Translations under genes and position numbers: made by a program
Notes under the pieces: model-generated
What the model saw: only the letters and a program-made list of their open reading frames with translations
Told to the model about the DNA's origin: nothing
The model's database searches: none
Assembly: GCA_964602415.1 (NCBI GenBank)
Contig: CAZRQL010000013.1
Coordinates: forward strand, 1 to 64,000
DNA from: CAZRQL01 sp964602415
Lineage (GTDB): Bacteria > Bacteroidota > Bacteroidia > Cytophagales > Flammeovirgaceae
Direction: 5' to 3'
DNA length: 64,000 nucleotides
Part shown: positions 45,911 to 54,317 of the stretch, one piece after another
How positions within the stretch are numbered: the first letter of the stretch is position 1
Layout of the letters: each line of letters starts with the position of its first letter

Positions 45911-45978
45911 AAATTCATTTTTGGGAGAAGGTACTTCAAACTAAGCTGGCTTTATTAATCGGTTCACACAAGTTTTAC

Positions 45979-45986
45979 TATTTTTG
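45979..45986 (+). promoter_or_regulatory. -7 box of lpdA
   Basis: TATTTTTG matches TAnnTTTG, 15 bp before the ATG at 46002. The -33 region is not clear. Confidence 0.5.
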
Positions 45987-46001
45987 CCAAAATTTATTTA
46001 A

Positions 46002-47393
46002 ATGGCAAAATACGATGTATTGGTGATAGGCAGCGGGCCTGGTGGCTATGTAGCTGCCATAAGAGCTTCCCAACTTGGATTTAAAGTAGGTGTGGTTGAA
46101 AAAGAGGATTTGGGGGGCATCTGCCTAAACTGGGGTTGTATCCCTACCAAAGCCTTGCTCAAAAGTGCTCAGGTTTTTGAGTACATCGCCCACGCAAAAG
46201 ATTACGGCGTTGAAGTAGCTGACTTCAAAGTGAATTTTGGTGATATGATCAAACGCAGCCGAGGCGTTGCGGGAGGCATGAGCAAAGGGATAGAATTCCT
46301 GTTCAGAAAAAACAAAATAGATAAAATAATGGGCTTCGGCAAACTTGCCGGAAAAGGGAAAGTGGAGGTTACAGCCGCTGATGGCAAAAAAGAAACCCAC
46401 GAGGCCACTCATATCATTTTGGCTACGGGAGGACGGAGCCGCGAGTTGCCGGGCATAAAAATTGACAATGAAAAAATCATTGGATACCGCAAGGCGATGG
46501 TCTTGGAAAATCAACCCAAATCCATGCTTATTATTGGTTCGGGAGCTATCGGGGTGGAGTTTGCTTATTTCTACAATACCATTGGCACAAAGGTAACCCT
46601 TGTGGAATACATGCCTCAGATTGTCCCCGTCGAAGACCATGAAATTTCTCAGGCCTTAGAGAAAAATTTCAAAAAAGCAGGTATTGAGGTGCTGACCGAA
46701 TCGGCTGTAGAAAGTGTGGATACCAGCGGACAAGGCTGCAAAGTCAAAATCAAAACTAAAGGTACGGAGCGCATAGTAGAGTGCGACATTGTACTTTCGG
46801 CTGCAGGCGTGGTTACCAACCTCGAAGGGCTTGGACTCGAAGAGATGGGCGTTAAGACCGAAAATGGAAAAGTAATAGTTGATGACTACTACCGCACCAA
46901 TGTGCCCAACGTGTATGCTATTGGTGATATAGTCAAAGGCCCCGCTTTGGCGCACGTAGCTTCGGCAGAGGGTATTGTGTGCGTTGAAAAAATTGCTGGA
47001 CACCATCCAGAGCCCATCAATTACAACAATATCCCCGGCTGTACGTATTGCAGCCCCGAAATCGCTTCTGTAGGACTTACAGAAAAGAAAGCCAAAGAAA
47101 TGGGTTATGACATCAAAGTCGGTAAGTTTCCTTTTTCAGCTTCTGGAAAAGCCTCTGCCGCAGGTGCAAAAGAAGGGTTCATCAAAGTCATTTTTGACGC
47201 CAAATATGGAGAGTGGCTTGGAGCCCACATGATAGGAGCCAACGTAACCGAGATGATTGCAGAAGTGGTGGTGGCTCGAAAACTCGAAACCACCGGACAC
47301 GAAATCATCAAATCCATACACCCACACCCCACCATGTCTGAGGCCATCATGGAAGCCACAGCAGCGGCTTATGGTGAGGTGATACACATTTAA
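46002..47393 (+). CDS. lpdA: Dihydrolipoyl dehydrogenase (E3)
   Basis: A 463-residue flavoprotein disulphide reductase with the FAD motif GSGPGGYVAA, the redox pair in GGICLNWGCIPTK (Cys41 and Cys46), an NAD-binding GSGAIGVEFAY, a second FAD motif NVYAIGDIVKGP and the C-terminal HPHPTMSE holding the His-Glu pair. It reoxidises dihydrolipoamide for the pyruvate and other 2-oxo-acid dehydrogenase complexes and may serve glycine cleavage. A stable hairpin follows the stop. Confidence 0.96.
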   Translation: MAKYDVLVIGSGPGGYVAAIRASQLGFKVGVVEKEDLGGICLNWGCIPTKALLKSAQVFEYIAHAKDYGVEVADFKVNFGDMIKRSRGVAGGMSKGIEFLFRKNKIDKIMGFGKLAGKGKVEVTAADGKKETHEATHIILATGGRSRELPGIKIDNEKIIGYRKAMVLENQPKSMLIIGSGAIGVEFAYFYNTIGTKVTLVEYMPQIVPVEDHEISQALEKNFKKAGIEVLTESAVESVDTSGQGCKVKIKTKGTERIVECDIVLSAAGVVTNLEGLGLEEMGVKTENGKVIVDDYYRTNVPNVYAIGDIVKGPALAHVASAEGIVCVEKIAGHHPEPINYNNIPGCTYCSPEIASVGLTEKKAKEMGYDIKVGKFPFSASGKASAAGAKEGFIKVIFDAKYGEWLGAHMIGANVTEMIAEVVVARKLETTGHEIIKSIHPHPTMSEAIMEATAAAYGEVIHI

Positions 47394-47396
47394 ATA

Positions 47397-47436
47397 GCAA
47401 AGTGGCCACGGGATTGAACCTGTGGCCGCTGTTTGC
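47397..47436. terminator. Stable hairpin after lpdA, no T-run
   Basis: The arms GCAAAGTGGCCAC (47397-47409) and GTGGCCGC-TG-TTTGC (47422-47436) pair over 13 bases with a 2-nt bulge; the loop is 12 nt. It could be a terminator or an mRNA 3' stabiliser. Its loop read on the minus strand mimics a tRNA T-loop, but no tRNA body surrounds it. Confidence 0.5.
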
Positions 47437-47478
47437 AATGGAAATACCTTGCTTTTAGCTGATTTTTTGCTTTATGAT

Positions 47479-47495
47479 ATGTTGGTGGCAAGCGT
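47479..47495. repeat. Left inverted repeat flanking the restriction-modification cassette
   Basis: ATGTTGGTGGCAAGCGT is the reverse complement of 49924-49940 with 15 of 17 matches. The two copies face each other across the restriction-modification genes. Confidence 0.6.
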
Positions 47496-47521
47496 AACAG
47501 AAAACAAAAGTCAAAAAACAG

Positions 47522-47529
47522 TAACTTTG
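47522..47529 (+). promoter_or_regulatory. -7 box of the restriction-modification operon
   Basis: TAACTTTG matches TAnnTTTG, 28 bp before the TTG start at 47558. It follows the left inverted repeat, so the promoter lies inside the cassette. Confidence 0.45.
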
Positions 47530-47557
47530 TAACAAGATAGAAATAGAAAAAAATATT

Positions 47558-49149
47558 TTGAAAACAAATTTACTAACGCTCAAAGAAGCCGCCGAGTTTG
47601 CAAGCCAACACATAAATAAGAACGTAACTACTTCCAATATTTCCTACTTAGTAAATTATGGCAGAATACCCAAAGCAGGAAATAATGGGATTTTTTTAAT
47701 TGATAAACAAGAACTTATCAAATATTACGAAGGCTATTACGGAAGTCGTGAGTTGGATTGGAAAGACAAATTAGGCAGTGATTTGAATTGGGCTTTGAGT
47801 TTTGAACACCTGAAAGAAGCCGAAACTACCAAACACGTACACCGCCTGCATCCTTACAAAGGCAAGTACATTCCGCAGTTAGTAGAATATTTTTAGACGA
47901 CCACACAGACGAATTTAAAACACAAACTTTTTTCAAAAAAGGCGATATTGTGCTTGACCCTTTTTGTGGCAGTGGCACAACCTTAGTACAAGCCAACGAA
48001 TTAGGCATACACGCCATTGGTGTAGATGTTTCGGCTTTTAATGCTTTGATTGGCAACGTGAAAGTTTCAAAAGTTGATTTGACAGACCTTTACCAAGAAA
48101 CAGAACAGATTAGTAAAGCCCTCAAAAAGTTTGTTACCCATTCTCCACACCTTGCCTTTGAAAAAGAACTTGCCGATTTTTTAACGGAATACGATAAAAA
48201 ACACTTCCCTTCACCCGAATTTAAAATTAAGGTAAGAAAAAAAGAAATTGACGAAAAAGCCTACGCAGAAGCACACGAAAAAGTGGTTTTGAAGAAATTT
48301 AACGAGTTGGTAGCCAAATATCAAATAAAAATTAAGCAAGACGAACAGAATACTTTTTTAGGAAAATGGTATTTGCAAACGGTTCGCAACGAGATTGATT
48401 TTGTGTTTGAGCAAATCAAGCAAGTGCAAAATCTACACACCAAAAAAGTGCTTACCGTGATTTTAAGCCGTACCATTCGCAGTTGCAGGGCAACTACTCA
48501 CGCAGATTTGGCGACTTTGGTAGAACCCGTAACGACTACTTATTACTGTGCCAAGCACGGAAAAATTTGCAAGCCTTTGTTTTCAATAGTTTCTTGGTGG
48601 GAAAGGTATTGCAAAGATACTATTCAACGCTTTGCAGAATTTTCAAAATTGCGAACAAATACGTTTCAATATTGCCTGAATGGTAATTCGGAAAATATAG
48701 ACATTTTTGCAGAATTAGAAAACAAATTTCCAGCATTCTACGAATTAGCTAAAAAACAAAAAATTAAAGGCATTTTTTCAAGTCCCCCTTATGTAGGTTT
48801 GATTGATTACCACGAACAACACGCCTACGCCTATGATTTGTTTGGTTTTGAAAGAAAAGACGAGCAAGAAATTGGCTCAATGTCCAAAAAACAAACTAAA
48901 CAAGCCCAACAAGATTACGTAAAAGGCATTTCCAACGTGTTAAATAATTGCAAAAAGTTTTTGGCTGATGATTACGATATTTTTTTAGTGGCAAACGATA
49001 AAAATAACCTATACCCACAAATTGCAGAAATTGCAGGTATGCAAATTGTCAATCAATACAAACGTCCTGTTTTAAATAGAACAGAAAAAGATAAAGGAGC
49101 ATATTCGGAAATAATTTTTCACTTGAAAAATCAAGTAAAATGTCCTTAA
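47558..49149 (+). pseudogene. Type II DNA methyltransferase gene with an apparent frameshift
   Basis: Two frames together encode one methyltransferase of about 530 residues. Frame one (47558-47896) begins at TTG (no ATG is available after the upstream stop at 47522) and gives a helix-turn-helix-like region (LTLKEAAEFASQHINKNVTT) and HRLHPYKGKYIPQLVEYF, then TAG. One extra T in the five-T run 47890-47894 restores LDDHTDEFK and runs into the SAM motif LDPFCGSGTTLVQANELG. A target-recognition region and the catalytic SPPYVGLIDY follow. It would protect host sites from the downstream nuclease. With the break as written, the product is truncated. The last 10 bases overlap the nuclease gene. Confidence 0.8.
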
Positions 49150-49913
49150 CAGAAATACAAAAACTTCAAATTCAGGAAGTTATCAAAACTTGCTTGCGAA
49201 ATAAGTTCAAAAACTATAAGCCTGAAAGCAATTATATGCCCTTTCATCACGCCTTATTGGGCAAGGATAGAATGGCTTTGTTTTCATTCATACAATCTCT
49301 GAATACTACTTTTGGAAGTTCCATTTTTGAGCCTGTGGCAATAGCATTATCGGCTACTCATTTCAAAACAGCAAAAGCACAGTTTGTAGTGGGCAGCGAA
49401 ATTAGTGAGTTGGCACAAAAGGAAATCCAAACTATCATCAACGAACTTTCTATGGGTGCTGAACCTGATAAAGTGAAAGAGATAGAAAGAATACGCCAAG
49501 TGTGCCAAAAAGGAACAATGCAAAAACTCAAAACAGTAAAAGTGGATTTGTATTTGGAAACTCAAAATGCTGAAATTCTTATGTTTGACCTTAAAATCGC
49601 CAAACCAAACATCAGTAGCTTTAAAGACTTCAAAAGAACATTGTTAGAGTGGGTTGCCATCATTTTAGCCCAAAATCCAACCGTACAAGTTCATTCTTAC
49701 GTTGCTATTCCTTACAATCCTTATCACCCCGAACCTTACCAGCGTTGGACATTGAAAGGAATGTTGGATTTGCCCCAAGAGTTGAAAGTAGCCGAAGAAT
49801 TTTGGAATTATTTGGGTGGTGTGGGTGCATTTGAAGACTTATTAGACTGTTTTGGATTAGCGGGTTTGGAAATGCAACAGGAAATAGATGCGTATTTCAA
49901 AAAATTCAGGTAG
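49140..49913 (+). CDS. TdeIII-family type II restriction endonuclease
   Basis: A 257-residue protein with blocks I recognise from the TdeIII family: IIKTCLRNKFKNY-like start, MPFHHALLGKDRMALFSF, SLNTTFGSSIFEPVA and LLEWVAIILAQNP. VDLYLETQNAEILMFDLKIAKPN contains a D...D-x-K pattern fitting a PD-(D/E)xK catalytic core. The family name implies a type II enzyme; from memory TdeIII recognises GGNCC, but the site of this protein is not known from sequence. It is full-length. Its ATG overlaps the methyltransferase stop by 10 bases, so expression is coupled. Confidence 0.82.
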   Translation: MSLTEIQKLQIQEVIKTCLRNKFKNYKPESNYMPFHHALLGKDRMALFSFIQSLNTTFGSSIFEPVAIALSATHFKTAKAQFVVGSEISELAQKEIQTIINELSMGAEPDKVKEIERIRQVCQKGTMQKLKTVKVDLYLETQNAEILMFDLKIAKPNISSFKDFKRTLLEWVAIILAQNPTVQVHSYVAIPYNPYHPEPYQRWTLKGMLDLPQELKVAEEFWNYLGGVGAFEDLLDCFGLAGLEMQQEIDAYFKKFR

Positions 49914-49923
49914 CGAAACAAAA

Positions 49924-49940
49924 ACGCCAGCCACCAACAT
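49924..49940. repeat. Right inverted repeat flanking the restriction-modification cassette
   Basis: ACGCCAGCCACCAACAT mirrors 47479-47495 (15 of 17 bases). It starts 11 bp after the nuclease stop. The next 160 bp hold no gene. They contain other short words (CACTGAGCTTGTTGAAGTG, GTGCCAAATTAAAT) that look like mobile-cassette filler rather than coding sequence. Confidence 0.6.
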
Positions 49941-50113
49941 TATGTTTGCGCAAAGGTGATACACTGAGCTTGTTGAAGTGCGGGCAAACGTGCCAAATTA
50001 AATTTTTGTGTTTTTTATGAGCTTTTGTGCATGTTGAAACGATATTGCCACTAATTCCGCCCTGCATAAATGCTTTTCCGTTATGCGAAATTGACCTGAA
50101 ATCAGATGTAAAA

Positions 50114-50141
50114 CAAAAAAGCCCCAAATCTAAGGGGCTTT
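50114..50141 (-). terminator. Terminator of the histone H1-like gene
   Basis: AAAGCCCC (50118-50125) pairs with GGGGCTTT (50134-50141) around an 8-nt loop, and a T-rich run follows on the minus strand. It starts 5 bp after the stop. Confidence 0.85.
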
Positions 50142-50145
50142 CACT

Positions 50146-50418
50146 TTACTTTTTCTTTGCTGCGGGTTTCTTGGCGGGTGCTGCGGTTTTACCTTTTGCT
50201 GCAGGGGCTTTGCTTTTTGCAACAGGCTTCTTGCTTTCGGCGGTTTTCTCGTTTTTGATGTTCTGAACTTCCAAGCGAATTTCTTGGGCAAGGACTTTCA
50301 TTTCCTGCATGCCTTTACGGATGCGCGTTCCGGCAGTTTGTACGCCTTTAGCGTAAAACTTGTTGAAGTCTTCTTCGAGCCCCATAACGAGGTCGCGAAT
50401 TTGATCAAATCTTTCCAT
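50146..50418 (-). CDS. Histone H1-like (HC1-type) DNA-binding protein
   Basis: A 90-residue basic protein. The N-terminal helical part (MERFDQIRDLVMGLEEDFNKFY, KGMQEMKVLAQEIRLEVQ) matches the small histone H1-like proteins of Bacteroidota. The C-terminal third is Lys/Ala/Pro-rich with repeated KKPA and AAPAKKPAAKKK patterns, like the tail of eukaryotic H1. It probably binds and compacts chromosomal DNA. It is a single-gene unit with its own terminator. Confidence 0.88.
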   Translation of the reverse strand: MERFDQIRDLVMGLEEDFNKFYAKGVQTAGTRIRKGMQEMKVLAQEIRLEVQNIKNEKTAESKKPVAKSKAPAAKGKTAAPAKKPAAKKK

Positions 50419-50591
50419 GTTTCTTATAGGGTTTTAAATACAACCTGATGCAAACTAAACAAGCCGGATACCAATTTCCAAAAAAAAATGCTGTTTTTTT
50501 GAGCTTAAACGCATATTTTTTTCAAAAAATGGCTCTAAATGACTAAAAACGTAAATTGGACTTATACAATATACTGTATATCAACAAATTA

Positions 50592-50630
50592 AAAAAAATC
50601 TCAAATCTTGTCGTGATATGAGATTTTTTT
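50592..50630. terminator. Bidirectional terminator between histone H1-like and SPT-like genes
   Basis: AAAAAAATCTCA (50592-50603) and TGAGATTTTTTT (50619-50630) form a perfect 12-bp stem with a 15-nt loop. It works for the SPT-like gene, which ends 17 bp away on the minus strand. The remaining 50419-50591 holds no supported gene. Confidence 0.85.
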
Positions 50631-50646
50631 CAAGAAAAAGCCGCTT

Positions 50647-51915
50647 TTAGGTGTTTTTAGCGGTAATATTCATATAAACCGTAGGCTCTGCCGTGCGGTA
50701 TTCGCCGCCTTTGAGCTTACCTGACACCTGCTCAAAAGCCCATATTGTCTCTTCAACATCGGCTACTGTGTGGGCTGCAGTAGGGATTAGGCGAAGCATA
50801 ATCACATCTTTAGGCACAACGGGATAAATAACCACCGAACAAAAAATATTGTAGTTCTCCCGCAAATCCAATATCAAGCCGGCGGCCTCGTTGGTTCCCC
50901 CGCTCAAAAATACAGGTGTAACCGGAGACTGGGTTTTGCCCAAATCAAAGCCCCTCGCCCGCAGTCCATTTTGCAAGTCGTGCACAATCTGCCAAAGTTT
51001 TTGACGCAACTCAGGCATGGTTCTCAGCATTTCCAACCGCTTGATATTGCCCACCACTATAGGCATAGGCAGCGTTTTGGCATAAATCTGAGAGCGTGTA
51101 TTGTAGCGCAAATAAGAAATAACAGGCTCTTTGCTGGCCACAAAAGCCCCTATGCTGGCCATAGACTTGGCAAAAGTAGAAAAATAGATGTCAATCTCAT
51201 CTTGTACTCCTTGCTCTTCGCCTGTGCCCGCGCCGGTAGCCCCCATCGTCCCAAAACCATGCGCATCGTCCACCAACAAACGGAACTGAAACTGTCTCTT
51301 TAGCTCAACAATCTCCGACAAACGCCCTTGGTCTCCCAACATACCAAATACGCCCTCCGTAATCACCAAAATAGACCCCCCTGTTTCCTTCACCCATTTG
51401 GTAGCTCTTTCGAGTTGTTTGGCGCAGTTGGCCACGTCGTTGTGCGGAAACACAAACCGCTTGGCCAAGCTCATCTTAAGCCCGTCTATGATGCAGGCAT
51501 GAGAATCGCTGTCGTACACCACACAGTCCCGACGATCCAAAAGGGCATCAATGATAGACATAATACCTTGGTAGCCGTAATTGAGCACCATACTGTCTTC
51601 TTTTCCCACAAAAGAAGCCAACTGAGCTTCAAAATCTTCCAATATATTAGAATTGCCGGACATCATACGCGCACCCATGGGATAGGCCAGCCCCCATTGG
51701 GCAGTAGCCTGTGCGTCGGTTTGACGAATTTCGGGGTGGTTGGCCAGACCCAGATAGTTATTTAGACTCCAAGTGAGCACTTCTTTGCCTCTGAATTTCA
51801 TGCGTGGGGCAATTTCGCCTTCCAACTTTGGGAAGGCATAGTAGCCATGTGCCACTTTGGAGTGCTGACCAAGCGGGCCGGGATTGGCTACGATTTTATC
51901 AAATAAATCAACCAT
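50647..51915 (-). CDS. Alpha-oxoamine synthase: serine palmitoyltransferase or cysteate acyltransferase-like
   Basis: A 422-residue fold type I PLP enzyme. It has LVDDAHGFGTMG (PLP-stacking and Asp), the lysine in STFAKSMAS (Lys250) that forms the Schiff base, and SGNSNILEDFEAQLASFVGK. The nearest named groups are serine palmitoyltransferase, AONS and KBL. In this phylum such enzymes start sphingolipid synthesis (serine) or sulphonolipid/capnine synthesis (cysteate) by condensing an amino acid with acyl-CoA. The sequence alone does not choose between them; no bio or thr genes are adjacent. It has its own promoter and terminator. Confidence 0.82.
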   Translation of the reverse strand: MVDLFDKIVANPGPLGQHSKVAHGYYAFPKLEGEIAPRMKFRGKEVLTWSLNNYLGLANHPEIRQTDAQATAQWGLAYPMGARMMSGNSNILEDFEAQLASFVGKEDSMVLNYGYQGIMSIIDALLDRRDCVVYDSDSHACIIDGLKMSLAKRFVFPHNDVANCAKQLERATKWVKETGGSILVITEGVFGMLGDQGRLSEIVELKRQFQFRLLVDDAHGFGTMGATGAGTGEEQGVQDEIDIYFSTFAKSMASIGAFVASKEPVISYLRYNTRSQIYAKTLPMPIVVGNIKRLEMLRTMPELRQKLWQIVHDLQNGLRARGFDLGKTQSPVTPVFLSGGTNEAAGLILDLRENYNIFCSVVIYPVVPKDVIMLRLIPTAAHTVADVEETIWAFEQVSGKLKGGEYRTAEPTVYMNITAKNT

Positions 51916-51934
51916 AAGACTTTCGAGATTGGCG

Positions 51935-51942
51935 CAAAACTA
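51935..51942 (-). promoter_or_regulatory. -7 box of the SPT-like gene
   Basis: TAGTTTTG on the minus strand matches TAnnTTTG, 19 bp before the ATG at 51915. No -33 is apparent. Confidence 0.45.
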
Positions 51943-52078
51943 ATCATTGAAATCATAATGGCGGTAAGTGAGGCTTTTTTTGATGCTGTAACAGAGCAAA
52001 ATCGCACCACCTTTGCCTAAAAATCACTCTGAAAAATATCCCACCGCCCGTTTTGAGGCAAATCTTAATTAAATTTGG

Positions 52079-52086
52079 TAATTTTG
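52079..52086 (+). promoter_or_regulatory. -7 box of rocD
   Basis: TAATTTTG matches TAnnTTTG, 18 bp before the ATG at 52105. A TTTG at 52052-52055 lies 23 bp upstream, a little far. Confidence 0.5.
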
Positions 52087-52104
52087 AATCATAATCTATA
52101 TTAT

Positions 52105-53337
52105 ATGGAAATTACAGAATTGACCTCAAAATCGGCTATTGAACTGGAAGACCGTTATGGCGCACACAACTATCATCCGCTTCCTGTGGTACTTGCAAGG
52201 GGCAAAGGAGTTTATCTTTGGGATATTGAGGGGGAGCGATACTTTGATTTTTTGTCGGCCTACTCGGCTGTCAATCAAGGACATTGTCATCCCACAATTA
52301 TTGCAGCCCTCGTAGAGCAGGCGCAAAAACTCACGCTCACTTCTCGGGCTTTCCACAACGACAGACTGGGTTTGTATTCGGAATATATTACAAAATTTTT
52401 TGGCTACGAGAGGGTTTTGCCTATGAACTCGGGTGTGGAAGCCTGCGAAACAGCCGTAAAACTGGCGCGCAAATGGGGCTATCAAATCAAAGGCATACCC
52501 GAAAACCAAGCCAAGGTCATCTTTGCCGCCGGAAATTTTTGGGGACGCTCGATTGCGGCTATTTCTTCTTCTACCGATCCTGAGAGTTATGGTAACTACG
52601 GCCCTTTTGTTCCCGGTTTCCAAATCATCCCTTACAACGACCTTGATGCACTCCAAACCGCATTGCAAGACCCCAACGTAGCGGCTTTTATGTGTGAACC
52701 CATACAAGGAGAAGCCGGCGTGGTAGTACCGGATGAGGGTTACTTGGCGGGTGTTTCGAGGCTCTGCAAGCAGGCGGGGGCACTATTTATAGCCGATGAG
52801 GTACAAACCGGAATAGGGCGCACGGGGCGCATCATAGCTTGCGAACATGAAAACGTCAGGCCAGATATTTTGGTGTTGGGCAAGGCTTTGTCAGGGGGAA
52901 CGATGCCCGTTTCGGCGGTGCTTTGCGACAGCGAAATCATGCTTACCATCAAACCGGGACAGCACGGATCTACTTTTGGCGGAAACCCGCTGGCTTGTGC
53001 GGTGGCGACAGCCGCTTTGCAAGTGCTCAAAGATGAAAAAATGACTGAAAATGCCGAAAAGATGGGAAACCTTTTCAGGGAAAGATTGTCTCAAACGGCA
53101 CAAAAAAGCCGATTTATCCAAAAAGTAAGGGGTAAAGGTCTTTTGAATGCCATCGTATTGAGTGGCGATGAAAGCAGTGATTTTGCTTGGAATTTTTGTC
53201 TCAAGTTGAAAGATAACGGCCTTTTGGCAAAGCCAACACACGGCAATAAAATACGCTTCGCTCCGCCGTTGGTCATCACAGAAGACCAAATGCACAAATG
53301 CTGCGATATTATAGAAAAAACTGCTTTGGCTATGTAA
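52105..53337 (+). CDS. rocD: Ornithine-oxo-acid aminotransferase
   Basis: A 410-residue class III PLP aminotransferase. It shows the ornithine aminotransferase start (DRYGAHNYHPLPVVLARGKG), LPMNSGVEACETAVKLARKW, EPIQGEAGVVVP, IADEVQTGIGRTGR and the PLP-lysine region LVLGKALSGGTMPVSA, with HGSTFGGNPLACAVA. It converts ornithine and 2-oxoglutarate to glutamate semialdehyde and glutamate, linking arginine breakdown with proline. I chose ATG 52105; an upstream TTG at 52075 overlaps the -7 box. Confidence 0.94.
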   Translation: MEITELTSKSAIELEDRYGAHNYHPLPVVLARGKGVYLWDIEGERYFDFLSAYSAVNQGHCHPTIIAALVEQAQKLTLTSRAFHNDRLGLYSEYITKFFGYERVLPMNSGVEACETAVKLARKWGYQIKGIPENQAKVIFAAGNFWGRSIAAISSSTDPESYGNYGPFVPGFQIIPYNDLDALQTALQDPNVAAFMCEPIQGEAGVVVPDEGYLAGVSRLCKQAGALFIADEVQTGIGRTGRIIACEHENVRPDILVLGKALSGGTMPVSAVLCDSEIMLTIKPGQHGSTFGGNPLACAVATAALQVLKDEKMTENAEKMGNLFRERLSQTAQKSRFIQKVRGKGLLNAIVLSGDESSDFAWNFCLKLKDNGLLAKPTHGNKIRFAPPLVITEDQMHKCCDIIEKTALAM

Positions 53338-53346
53338 GTAACAAAA

Positions 53347-53380
53347 AAAATAGCCCATGAATGAACTCATGGGCTATTTT
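53347..53380. terminator. Shared terminator between rocD and tonB
   Basis: AAAATAGCCCATGA (53347-53360) and its exact complement (53367-53380) form a 14-bp stem with a 6-nt loop and A/T runs on both sides. The two genes converge here. Confidence 0.9.
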
Positions 53381-53411
53381 GTATTTCATGATAAAATTGG
53401 CTTCTAATTAA

Positions 53412-54269
53412 TCAACCCAACTTAAATGCTATCGGGATGACCATTCTTGAGCGGACAGGCTTACCGCGCTGTTTGCCCGGCTTCCATTTTGGCGAACCCT
53501 GCACGACACGAATGGCCTCTGCGTTGCATCCGCCTCCGTCTGCATCTATTCCTTTGACTACTTGCACATCGGTGATTGATCCGTCTCTCTCTACCACAAA
53601 GCGTACAAAAACTTTACCCTCTATACCCATTCTTTTGGCTTGTTTGGGGTACTTGATGTTTTTTTGCAAATAATCATAAAAGGCAGGGAGACCTCCGTCA
53701 GGTTGGGCTTGCTCTTCTACCACTTCAAAAATTTCATCTACTTTTTCTTCTTCTACCACTACGGCAGGGGCTTTGGAGTTCACATCATACTTTTGAGGGA
53801 TGATTTGTATTTCTTTTTCGGGTTCTATGTCGATTTCGATTTTGATATCCTCAATTTTCTTTTCATCAGGAACCTCTATAATAGTAGGTGCTTGGATGAT
53901 AGGTGGGGGCGGGGGCAACTGTTGGGTAGGCGGTGGGATTTCGATGGTTTCATCCATATCCACGGTCATGGTTGGTAGCGCGCCAATGAGAATTTTTTCA
54001 AAAGTGGGCATATTGATCATTGCCCAACAAAAAGCCAGACTCAGCACTAAGCCCAAGCCCAGATACATTTGGCTGTGTTTGTGGATGTCAACGCCAAAGA
54101 ACTTTTTGGTAGAATCCTCACTGCTTGCCTTGGGCTGAGAGGCCAAAGCCAGACTGCTTTTTGAGTAAAGTCTTCTGGCTACCCATATTGAGCCAGCAAT
54201 AGCGACAATGAACAAGGCCGTAACGCCAAAGTAATCCATTGCCGCTAAAAGTTTATAGAATGTGATCAT
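53412..54269 (-). CDS. tonB: TonB energy transducer
   Basis: A 285-residue protein with an unusual N-terminus of two membrane helices (about 12-32 and 69-87), where classical TonB has one. A Pro-rich, then Glu/Lys-rich periplasmic spacer follows (PPPTQQLPPPPPIIQAPTII, about 112-131), and a C-terminal TonB domain with QKNIKYPKQAKRMGIEGKVFVRFVV and DGGGCNAEAIRVVQGSPKWKPGKQRG. It couples the proton gradient to TonB-dependent receptors. It is the last gene of a minus-strand set with CheY and CheW. Confidence 0.9.
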   Translation of the reverse strand: MITFYKLLAAMDYFGVTALFIVAIAGSIWVARRLYSKSSLALASQPKASSEDSTKKFFGVDIHKHSQMYLGLGLVLSLAFCWAMINMPTFEKILIGALPTMTVDMDETIEIPPPTQQLPPPPPIIQAPTIIEVPDEKKIEDIKIEIDIEPEKEIQIIPQKYDVNSKAPAVVVEEEKVDEIFEVVEEQAQPDGGLPAFYDYLQKNIKYPKQAKRMGIEGKVFVRFVVERDGSITDVQVVKGIDADGGGCNAEAIRVVQGSPKWKPGKQRGKPVRSRMVIPIAFKLG

Positions 54270-54317
54270 AAAATTGATTTTGATTTAGAGTACAACCAAT
54301 AAAGATTTCCACAAGAT

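Noticed and set aside
47397..47436. A tRNA 3' half on the minus strand (T-loop-like GGTTCAATCC)
   Set aside because: No D-arm or anticodon arm fits around it; the sequence is better explained as a simple hairpin after lpdA.
47950..49149. A separate gene starting at GTG 47950, right at the methyltransferase SAM motif
   Set aside because: The same frame stays open upstream to 47893 with methyltransferase-like sequence, and the preceding frame supplies the natural N-terminus. One frameshifted gene explains it better.
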